Source: an uncultured Dermabacteraceae bacterium (GTDB lineage: Bacteria > Actinomycetota > Actinomycetes > Actinomycetales > Dermabacteraceae). From it: 6,306 nucleotides of DNA. Below are positions 1-5,910 of this stretch, in pieces; position 1 is the first letter of the stretch, and the number at the start of each line of letters is the position of its first letter. Under the pieces are notes generated by a model. It was not told where the DNA came from. It did not search any database and was given only the letters and a program-made list of their open reading frames with translations. The position numbers and the translations under genes were made by a program. The stretch covers positions 1 to 6,306 of the forward strand of contig CALTZZ010000127.1 in assembly GCA_943913905.1 (NCBI GenBank), in the 5' to 3' direction.

Positions 1-25
1 GGCCGAGACTGCATCCCCCGCGGAA

Positions 26-1867
26 ATGAAGAAGATTGACCCCTCGGCAACGGTTGTTGATCGGATCCGCAACTTCTGTATCATTGCGCATATCGACCAC
101 GGGAAGTCCACCCTTGCCGATCGCATGTTGCAGCTCACCGGCGTGGTGGAAGAGCGCGCGATGCGGGCCCAATACCTGGACCGTATGGACATCGAACGCG
201 AGCGTGGCATCACGGTGAAAAGCCAGGCGGTTCGCATGCCGTGGATCATGGATGGCCAGGCGTACGCACTCAACATGATCGATACGCCCGGGCACGTTGA
301 CTTTACGTACGAGGTATCCCGCTCGCTCGCCGCGTGCGAGGGGGCGATCTTGCTGGTGGATGCCGCTCAAGGAATCGAAGCGCAGACGCTCGCGAACTTG
401 TATCTCGCGATGGAGAACGACCTCACGATCATTCCGGTGCTCAATAAGATCGACCTGCCGGCAGCTGACCCTGAGAAGTATTCGGCAGAGATCGCGCAGC
501 TTGTTGGTTGCGAACCTTCGGACGTCCTGCGCGTATCGGGTAAGACCGGCGAAGGCGTTGCAGAGCTGCTCGATCACGTTGTGCGCACACTGCCAGAGCC
601 GGTGGGTGACGCTGACGCACCGTGCCGCGCGATGATCTTTGATTCGGTGTATGACACGTACCGCGGCGTCGTTACCTATGTCCGTGTGATCGACGGGATG
701 CTGACTCCTCGCGAGAAGATCGAGATGATGAGCACAGGCGCCACCCATGAGCTCTTGGAAATCGGGGTCATCTCACCGGAACCGAAGCCCACGCAGGGGC
801 TCGGCGTCGGCGAAGTGGGGTACCTCATTACGGGCGTGAAGGACGTGCGCCAGTCGAAGGTTGGCGACACCGTCACTACGGCGTTGCGCGGTGCTGGCTC
901 CCCGCTTCCCGGCTATGCGGACCCAAAACCGATGGTGTTCTCTGGCCTGTTCCCGATCGATGGCTCCGATTACCCGGTCTTGCGCGACGCACTCGACAAA
1001 CTGAAGCTGAACGACGCGGCGCTCGTGTATGAGCCGGAAACCTCCACGGCCCTCGGGTTTGGCTTCCGCGTAGGGTTCCTTGGCCTGCTCCACCTTGAGA
1101 TCGTCCGCGAACGTCTAGAACGCGAATTCAACCTTGATCTGATCTCCACTGCTCCGTCCGTGGTGTACAACGTGACGATGGAAGATCGCAGCGAAGTGGA
1201 GGTTATGAATCCGTCGGACTTCCCAGAAGGCAAGGTCCACGAAATCCGCGAACCCGTGGCGAAATCAACCGTCCTGGTCCCGAGCGAATTCGTGGGTGCA
1301 GTCATGGAGCTGTGCCAGTCGAAGCGCGGCAATCTGCAGGGGATGGACTATTTGAGCGAAGACCGCGTGGAACTGCGCTATGTTCTTCCGCTCGCGGAGA
1401 TCGTGTTTGACTTCTTCGATCAACTGAAATCCCGCACAAAGGGGTATGCGTCGCTCGATTACGACGTGCAGGGGGAAGCCGCGGCAGACCTGGTGAAGGT
1501 GGACATGCTGCTGCAGGGCGAGGCCGTGGATGCGTTCAGCGCGATCGTGCATCGCGATAAGGCGTACCACTACGGTGTTGAAATGGCCGGCAAACTGAAG
1601 AACCTGATTCCGCGGCAACAGTTTGAGGTGCCGATTCAGGCAGCGATCGGCTCACGCATCATTGCCCGTGAAAACATCCGGGCAATGCGCAAAGACGTGC
1701 TTTCCAAGTGCTACGGCGGCGATATTTCGCGTAAGCGAAAGCTGCTGGAAAAGCAGAAGGAAGGTAAGAAACGCATGAAGAACATCGGGTCAGTCGAAGT
1801 GCCGCAGGACGCGTTTATTGCCGCGTTGCGCGCCGATACCGGTGGCAAGGACGCTAAGAAGAAGTAG
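26..1867 (+). CDS. lepA: Elongation factor 4 (LepA), ribosome-associated translational GTPase; N-terminus possibly incomplete
   Basis: LepA/EF4 is a ribosome-dependent GTPase that acts on stalled or mistranslocated ribosomes and has been linked to initiation and ribosome assembly. All G motifs are readable, numbering from the ATG at 26: G1 AHIDHGKS at 21-28, G2 RGIT at 60-63, G3 DTPGH at 86-90, G4 NKID at 140-143 and G5 SGK at 171-173. EF-G-like domains II, III and V follow, then the LepA-specific C-terminal domain with the hallmark stretch around YGGDISRKRKLLEKQKEGKK near residues 570-590 and a lysine-rich tail. The 613 residues match the usual length of about 600-620. The start is uncertain: there is no Shine-Dalgarno before the ATG and the frame stays open to base 2, so the true start may lie outside the window. 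The family assignment is certain. The gene leads a probable operon with the MOSC gene, 7 bases downstream. Confidence 0.97.
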   Translation: MKKIDPSATVVDRIRNFCIIAHIDHGKSTLADRMLQLTGVVEERAMRAQYLDRMDIERERGITVKSQAVRMPWIMDGQAYALNMIDTPGHVDFTYEVSRSLAACEGAILLVDAAQGIEAQTLANLYLAMENDLTIIPVLNKIDLPAADPEKYSAEIAQLVGCEPSDVLRVSGKTGEGVAELLDHVVRTLPEPVGDADAPCRAMIFDSVYDTYRGVVTYVRVIDGMLTPREKIEMMSTGATHELLEIGVISPEPKPTQGLGVGEVGYLITGVKDVRQSKVGDTVTTALRGAGSPLPGYADPKPMVFSGLFPIDGSDYPVLRDALDKLKLNDAALVYEPETSTALGFGFRVGFLGLLHLEIVRERLEREFNLDLISTAPSVVYNVTMEDRSEVEVMNPSDFPEGKVHEIREPVAKSTVLVPSEFVGAVMELCQSKRGNLQGMDYLSEDRVELRYVLPLAEIVFDFFDQLKSRTKGYASLDYDVQGEAAADLVKVDMLLQGEAVDAFSAIVHRDKAYHYGVEMAGKLKNLIPRQQFEVPIQAAIGSRIIARENIRAMRKDVLSKCYGGDISRKRKLLEKQKEGKKRMKNIGSVEVPQDAFIAALRADTGGKDAKKK

Positions 1868-1870
1868 GGA
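1866..1870 (+). promoter_or_regulatory. Ribosome binding site of the MOSC gene, inside the lepA stop region
   Basis: AGGGA begins within the lepA TAG stop (1865-1867) and ends 4 bases before the ATG at 1875. This site supports the ATG at 1875 over the upstream in-frame codon at 1818, which lies inside lepA. Its overlap with the lepA stop suggests translational coupling. Confidence 0.6.
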
Positions 1871-1874
1871 ATTC

Positions 1875-2573
1875 ATGACCGCACACGTTGCCGCCGTATG
1901 CACGGTTGACTCCCTCTATCCAGTGCCGTCTCGCGGCCTCGTCAGCGGGATCGATAAGCGGCCGATCAACGAGCCGCTTCGGGTCCTTCGTCACGGGGTG
2001 TGGGGCGATGTGCAAGGCGACCGTGAACACCACGGTGGCCTGTTCAAAGCCGTCTACGCGTATTCACGGGAGACGCGCGAAGAGCTTGCGCGGCTGGAAG
2101 GACATACCGGCCAATGGGCCGACGGGTTCTTTGGTGAGAACCTCGTGATCGCCGGAGCGGATGCTTCCGAGGTCGTTATTGGTGAACGGTGGAAGGTTGG
2201 GTCCGCCGAGCTTGAAGGGACGTGCCAGCGTACGCCGTGCGCTACTTTTTCTGCGCGCATTGGTGACCGGTCGTTTCCGCGCCGCTTCACCGAGTTCGGA
2301 AAGCCCGGGGCATACTTCCGTGTGGTGAAAGAAGGGGAAATATCCGCAGGTGACGGGATCGAGGTGCTGGTTCGTCCCGAGCATGGTGTCACGATCGGCG
2401 ATGCATTCCGAGGTCTGAATGTTGAGCAGGCGGCTGCACTTCTTGACTGGTCCGAAGCGACGAACACGGTGCTGTATCTATCGCTCGCTCGCGCGTGCCT
2501 GACCGCCGTTGCTCGAGAAGGGCAGTCGCGAGAATTCCCCGCCACCCTCATGTCCGACGGACGCGGAAATTGA
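1875..2573 (+). CDS. YiiM-like MOSC-domain protein (putative molybdenum-cofactor-binding reductase)
   Basis: The 232-residue product carries the YiiM-type MOSC signature. Counting from the ATG at 1875: a start resembling related proteins (SGIDKRP at 24-30), GDVQGDREHHGGLFKAVYAY at 44-63, GENL at 87-90, the cysteine motif QRTPCATF at 118-125 (Cys122 is the expected molybdenum ligand), and KPGAYFRV...ISAGD at 143-160. The C-terminal 60 or so residues fit the small helical (3-alpha) domain of this family. E. coli YiiM, of similar length, reduces N-hydroxylated bases such as 6-hydroxylaminopurine using molybdenum cofactor; that role here is inferred from similarity. The ATG was chosen for its AGGGA site and because the family N-terminus begins there; an upstream in-frame start at 1818 would lie inside lepA. 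The protein appears cytosolic, with no signal peptide or membrane segment. It is probably co-transcribed with lepA and hemW. Confidence 0.87.
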   Translation: MTAHVAAVCTVDSLYPVPSRGLVSGIDKRPINEPLRVLRHGVWGDVQGDREHHGGLFKAVYAYSRETREELARLEGHTGQWADGFFGENLVIAGADASEVVIGERWKVGSAELEGTCQRTPCATFSARIGDRSFPRRFTEFGKPGAYFRVVKEGEISAGDGIEVLVRPEHGVTIGDAFRGLNVEQAAALLDWSEATNTVLYLSLARACLTAVAREGQSREFPATLMSDGRGN

Positions 2574-3754
2574 CGGGCCGCTTCGATTCAGCCGATCGTC
2601 GGTTGTCGGCCTATATCCACGTGCCCTTCTGCGCGGTTCGCTGCGGGTACTGCGATTTCAACACGTACACGGCTACGGAACTGGGCGGTGGCGGCTCGCA
2701 GCGCGAGTATCCCGACAACGCGATGCGGGAGATGGACTTGACTCTCGCGGCAGACAGGGCCGCTGGGTTCGAATATTCAGAGATTTCCACCGTGTTCTTC
2801 GGCGGGGGGACCCCCACACTGCTACCGGCTGATGATCAGGCACGAATGCTGGATCATCTCGTCTCGTTGATCCCGCTTGCGACTAATGCGGAAGTCACCA
2901 CTGAGGCGAATCCAGACTCAGTGACGCGCGCGTCGCTCTCGCGTTTGGCCGCGGCGGGCGTGACCCGCGTGAGCTTTGGAATGCAATCCGCGGTGCCGCG
3001 CGTGCTCGCGGTCCTGGATCGTACCCACAATCCCGACTCGGTTCCGCAAGCCGTGCAGTGGGCTCGTGAAGCGGGCCTCCAGGTGAGCCTCGACATGATC
3101 TACGGAACGCCTACTGAAACACTTGAAGAAGTTTCCGCAACGGTTGACGCGATCACCACTATGCGGCCAGACCACGTGAGTGCCTATTCGCTGATCGTGG
3201 AAGGCAATACGAAGATGGCGCGGCAATTGCGCCGCGGCGAGATCACCGAACCGGACCCAGACTTTATGGCAGACGCGTACGAACTCATCGCGTCTCGTCT
3301 CAGGGCCGACGGCTTGGAATGGTACGAGGTCTCGAACTTTGCGCGAAGCCCCGAGTTTCAATGCCGGCACAATCTGGCCTATTGGCGTGGCGGCGACTGG
3401 TGGGGGATTGGCCCGGGAGCACATCGCCACCGCGACGGTTATCGAGCATGGAACGTGAAGAACCCGTCCCGTTATGCGCAGCACGTGGCTCAAGGGAAGC
3501 TCCCGGTCCAGGATTCAGAAACCGTCGGCCCCGAGGACCATACCGTGGAGCGGCTCATGCTGGGCCTGCGGATTCGTGAAGGACTACCCGTAACGGACCT
3601 TGGACACCTGGACACGCCTGCTGCTCAGCGCGAGATCGCCAAGCACGTAAGGCTGGGGAACCTGCATCCCGATACCAGCGAACGCCTGTGCATCACGGAC
3701 GCGGGAAGGCTCATGGCTGATGCGGTGGTGCGCGACATCGTCGCCTCAGCCTAG
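2570..3754 (+). CDS. hemW: HemW-like radical-SAM heme chaperone (formerly called coproporphyrinogen III oxidase-like)
   Basis: HemW binds heme and a 4Fe-4S cluster and is thought to deliver heme to target proteins; it is not a true oxygen-independent coproporphyrinogen oxidase. Numbering from the TTG at 2570: the cluster motif is CAVRCGYCDF at 21-30, i.e. CxxxCxxCxF, where Phe replaces the fourth Cys of true HemN. The SAM-binding GGGTP is at 78-82, TEANP at 111-115 and RVSFGMQS at 133-140; a HemN-C-type domain ends the protein. The GGGGS insert at 39-43 is typical of actinobacterial members. At 394 residues the length is normal. The start is not settled: TTG 2570 overlaps the preceding TGA as TTGA, GTG 2495 would add 25 arginine-rich, poorly coding-like residues, and TTG 2603 leaves only 9 residues before the first Cys. 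None has a strong ribosome binding site. The stop overlaps that of the convergent DUF3097 gene. Confidence 0.93.
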   Translation: MTGRFDSADRRLSAYIHVPFCAVRCGYCDFNTYTATELGGGGSQREYPDNAMREMDLTLAADRAAGFEYSEISTVFFGGGTPTLLPADDQARMLDHLVSLIPLATNAEVTTEANPDSVTRASLSRLAAAGVTRVSFGMQSAVPRVLAVLDRTHNPDSVPQAVQWAREAGLQVSLDMIYGTPTETLEEVSATVDAITTMRPDHVSAYSLIVEGNTKMARQLRRGEITEPDPDFMADAYELIASRLRADGLEWYEVSNFARSPEFQCRHNLAYWRGGDWWGIGPGAHRHRDGYRAWNVKNPSRYAQHVAQGKLPVQDSETVGPEDHTVERLMLGLRIREGLPVTDLGHLDTPAAQREIAKHVRLGNLHPDTSERLCITDAGRLMADAVVRDIVASA

Positions 3755-4641
3755 CCCTCGGCCGTCACCCAATCGATGAGCTCTTCAATGCGGCCCGACA
3801 ACGTCGGTTCAACGTCTGCGTAGGAACGCACGCGACCGAGGATCTTCTGCCACCCTTCGGCGATTGCGGCTTGAGTATCGGCCGGAAGGCCGAGTGCCCG
3901 CAAAGAGCCAACCTTGATGTCTGTCCCTTTAGGAATGTGGGGCCACGCTTCGAGCCCAACCCGCGCGGGTTTCACGGCCTGCCACACATCCACGTAGGGG
4001 TGTCCGAGAATAAGGACGTGCTCCCGTGCCCCTGGTAGACGCATGATCTGTTCGGCGATGCGGGTTTCTTTTGAACCTGGAACGAGGTGATCGACCAAGA
4101 TCCCGAGCTTGTGCCCAGGGCCCGGATCGAAGGCTTGGACGCGCTCAACGAGGTTGTCTGCGCCATCGAGCATTTCCACCACGACGCCTTCGATACGAAG
4201 GTCGTGCCCCCATACTTTTTCCACGAGCTCAGCATCGTGTTTACCTTCGACCCAGATGCGCGAGCCGCGAGCGACGCGAGCTTTAGCGTTCGCCACGTAG
4301 ACGGAGCCAGACGCACTGCGAAGACTCTCGGAATGTTGACCGTGCGATGCCGTCGACCCTGCCGCTCCTGCCTTGGGGAAGGTGAGACGTATGGGTTTGC
4401 CGTCGACCATGAATCCAGGACCAAGACGGAACGTTCGAGTAGCCCCGGTGCGGCCTTCGAGAACCACAACGTGCATACCGCCGGACTTCTCGACGCGGAC
4501 GATGGCGCCGACCCAGCCGGTCTGTGCGTCTTCGACGACGAGGCCGCGCCGTGCGGGGACATCGACGGTGACGGGTCCGCGCCGATGATGGGCGGATCCG
4601 GAGCCGGAAAGAACGTCTGAGCCGTAGCGGTCACTAGTCAC
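3751..4641 (-). CDS. DUF3097 family protein of unknown function
   Basis: The protein matches the actinobacterial DUF3097 family along its length. From a GTG at 4641 it has 296 residues: the family-typical start SDRYGSDVL at 3-11, RGLVVED at 32-38, a lower-complexity linker at about 90-112, then the most conserved part with RIWVEGKHDAELVEKVWG at 128-145, VDHLVPGSKETRIAEQI at 183-199, GHPYVDVWQAVKP at 213-225 and a C-terminal RSYAD...EELIDWV. No signal peptide or membrane segment is visible. No function is established to my knowledge; the VEGKxD and DHxxPG pair faintly recalls TOPRIM proteins, which is only inference. The frame extends to a GTG at 4686, but the 15 extra residues do not look like the family N-terminus. 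The gene faces hemW, sharing CTAG between both stops, and is divergent from hrcA. Long open frames on the opposite strand look like shadows. Confidence 0.9.
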   Translation of the reverse strand: MTSDRYGSDVLSGSGSAHHRRGPVTVDVPARRGLVVEDAQTGWVGAIVRVEKSGGMHVVVLEGRTGATRTFRLGPGFMVDGKPIRLTFPKAGAAGSTASHGQHSESLRSASGSVYVANAKARVARGSRIWVEGKHDAELVEKVWGHDLRIEGVVVEMLDGADNLVERVQAFDPGPGHKLGILVDHLVPGSKETRIAEQIMRLPGAREHVLILGHPYVDVWQAVKPARVGLEAWPHIPKGTDIKVGSLRALGLPADTQAAIAEGWQKILGRVRSYADVEPTLSGRIEELIDWVTAEG

Positions 4642-4649
4642 GGCACATG

Positions 4650-4655
4650 AAACTA
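4650..4655 (-). promoter_or_regulatory. Candidate -10 element for a leaderless DUF3097 transcript
   Basis: On the minus strand TAGTTT (TAnnnT) ends 8 bases before the GTG at 4641. No Shine-Dalgarno is visible there and no convincing -35 was found. This spacing would place transcription start at or next to the start codon, as in many leaderless actinobacterial genes. The motif is short and could be chance. Confidence 0.25.
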
Positions 4656-4746
4656 CCAGCTTGGAACATGTACGGGTCCCCGCCACACCGACCGCGCTGT
4701 ATCCCGCACATGAGAGCCTGTTCGCTCACAGGGGAGTGGATGCTCC

Positions 4747-4775
4747 TTTAAGTGCACGGAGAGTCCGCGTAGTAT
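4747..4775 (+). promoter_or_regulatory. Candidate hrcA promoter
   Basis: A weak -35-like TTTAAG (4747-4752) and a -10-like TAGTAT (4770-4775) are separated by 17 bases. Transcription would start near 4782, inside the CIRCE element, so a bound repressor would block initiation. Matches to consensus are only partial (about 3/6 and 4/6); the placement is supported mainly by the operator position. Confidence 0.3.
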
Positions 4776-4801
4776 TGGCACTCGGTACTCGAGACTGCTA
4801 A
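4775..4801 (+). promoter_or_regulatory. CIRCE operator (HrcA binding site)
   Basis: The left arm TTGGCACTC (4775-4783) and right arm GACTGCTAA (4793-4801) flank exactly 9 bases. The CIRCE consensus is TTAGCACTC-N9-GAGTGCTAA, so each arm matches 8 of 9. It sits 18 bases before the hrcA start codon and abuts the ribosome binding site, the classical place for HrcA autoregulation. HrcA binding here is predicted to repress hrcA and probably dnaJ under non-stress conditions. Confidence 0.9.
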
Positions 4802-4803
4802 GG

Positions 4804-4814
4804 AAGGAGAGGAG
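4804..4814 (+). promoter_or_regulatory. Strong ribosome binding site of hrcA
   Basis: A purine-rich run containing AAGGAG (4804-4809) and AGGAG (4810-4814) ends 5 bases before the GTG at 4820. It fixes GTG as the hrcA start and lies directly after the CIRCE right arm. Confidence 0.75.
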
Positions 4815-4819
4815 CTGGC

Positions 4820-5848
4820 GTGGACGAACGCAAACTCAGCATCCTGGGTGCGATCGTCGAGGACTATGTAACGACCCGCGAACCCGTCGGCTCCAAATCG
4901 CTCCTCGAACGGCATGAGCTCGGGGTTAGCGCCGCGACCGTTCGCAACGACATGTCAGTCCTCGAAGACGAGGGCCTCATCATGCAACCGCACACGTCGG
5001 CCGGACGCATTCCCACCCACAAGGGGTACCGCGTGTTTGTGGATCACGTGGCTCAGGTCAAACCACTCTCTGCCCCGGAGCGCACCGCGATAGACCGATT
5101 CTTTGACGGCGCCCACGATCTTGACGAACTCCTATCGCGCACCGTACGCCTGCTATCGCGACTCACCAACCAAGTGGCGATGGTCCAGTACCCGGCACTG
5201 CGGCAAGCCCACGTGCGCCACGTCGAGCTCGTGAAAGTGTCCGATGCTCTGCTACTCGTTGTGCTCATCACCGATGCAGGGCGCGTGGATCAGCACACGC
5301 TCACCCTCCACCACGCCCGCGACTCGGAGTTCTACGAGTCTCTCCGCGGTCGCATCAACAGGGTCGCGACGGGGCGATCCGTGATTGCCCTGGGTACAGA
5401 ACTGACGGACCTTGAAACAGAAGCGGAGCCCGCGGATCACGCAGCAACCCGAGAAGTGCTCGACGCGGTCCGCGAACTACTAGCCTCCCGCCGAGACGAC
5501 CGCCTTGTGGTTGCGGGAACGGCAAACCTCGCGCGAAGCGCACAGTCTTCCCTCGAGGTTGGCCCCTTGCTCGATGTGCTCGAGGAACAACTCGTTCTGC
5601 TCCGTCTCCTTCGCGAACTTCACGCGAGTACCGGCGAAGTCGATGTGCTCATCGGCGAAGAACTCAGCCATGTCACGAGTGACGCTCTCGCCAGGGCGGC
5701 CGCCGTGGGCAGTGCTTACACGGACGGAAGTGACGACAACCTTCCGAGCTCGCGTATCGCAATCCTCGGACCATCCCGCATGGACTATGCCACGTCTATG
5801 CGGTCGGTGAGCGCCGTTGCCAGGTACATTTCCCGTTTCATGGCATAA
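4820..5848 (+). CDS. hrcA: Heat-inducible transcription repressor HrcA
   Basis: HrcA represses class I heat-shock genes by binding CIRCE operators; in characterised systems its activity depends on GroEL, so titration of the chaperonin by unfolded protein relieves repression. The product has 342 residues, a normal family length. The N-terminal winged helix-turn-helix is readable: VGSKSLLERHELGVSAATVR (23-42), NDMSVLEDEGLI (43-54) and the wing region SAGRIPTHKGYRVFVD (60-75). The rest matches the HrcA ligand/dimerisation region, with a hydrophobic LVKVSDALLLVVLITDAG block at about 136-153 and the end VARYISRFM. The GTG start is backed by a strong Shine-Dalgarno 5 bases upstream. A good CIRCE element just upstream implies autoregulation. 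The dnaJ gene follows after 62 bases, the usual actinobacterial hrcA-dnaJ pair. No defect is visible. Confidence 0.97.
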   Translation: MDERKLSILGAIVEDYVTTREPVGSKSLLERHELGVSAATVRNDMSVLEDEGLIMQPHTSAGRIPTHKGYRVFVDHVAQVKPLSAPERTAIDRFFDGAHDLDELLSRTVRLLSRLTNQVAMVQYPALRQAHVRHVELVKVSDALLLVVLITDAGRVDQHTLTLHHARDSEFYESLRGRINRVATGRSVIALGTELTDLETEAEPADHAATREVLDAVRELLASRRDDRLVVAGTANLARSAQSSLEVGPLLDVLEEQLVLLRLLRELHASTGEVDVLIGEELSHVTSDALARAAAVGSAYTDGSDDNLPSSRIAILGPSRMDYATSMRSVSAVARYISRFMA

Positions 5849-5858
5849 ACGATTCCTA

Positions 5859-5872
5859 GCCCCGTGAGGGGC
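5859..5872 (+). other. Small GC-rich hairpin between hrcA and dnaJ
   Basis: GCCCC (5859-5863) and GGGGC (5868-5872) form a perfect 5-bp stem closed by the loop GTGA, which in RNA is a stable GNRA tetraloop. No run of T follows, so it is not a standard intrinsic terminator. It may weakly attenuate read-through into dnaJ or protect or process the mRNA; the role is inference. Confidence 0.4.
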
Positions 5873-5898
5873 ATAAGTTCCTATCCACCAACCCCACC

Positions 5899-5903
5899 AA
5901 GGA
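5899..5903 (+). promoter_or_regulatory. Ribosome binding site of dnaJ
   Basis: AAGGA ends 7 bases before the GTG at 5911 and determines the dnaJ start. Confidence 0.65.
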
Positions 5904-5910
5904 CTGAACT

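Noticed and set aside
1818..1874. Upstream extension of the MOSC gene starting inside lepA
   Set aside because: The 19 added residues overlap the conserved lepA coding end, are arginine-rich and do not resemble the family start; the ATG at 1875 has a ribosome binding site.
2054..2551. 165-codon minus-strand frame across the MOSC gene
   Set aside because: Low-complexity Ser/Arg/Pro composition with no recognisable motif, fully antisense to a gene with clear MOSC motifs.
2918..3493. 191-codon minus-strand frame across hemW
   Set aside because: Arg/His/Val-rich shadow of a well-supported radical-SAM gene, without start signals or family resemblance.
4087..4620. 177-codon open frame on the + strand opposite DUF3097
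   Set aside because: It lies wholly inside the minus-strand gene, which has convincing full-length family similarity; the product looks like no family I know and such antisense frames are common in GC-rich DNA.
4717..4732. CCTGT-N6-ACAGG inverted repeat upstream of hrcA considered as a second operator or terminator
   Set aside because: Only 5 bp per arm, no match to CIRCE or the HspR inverted repeat, and no T-run; within chance expectation.
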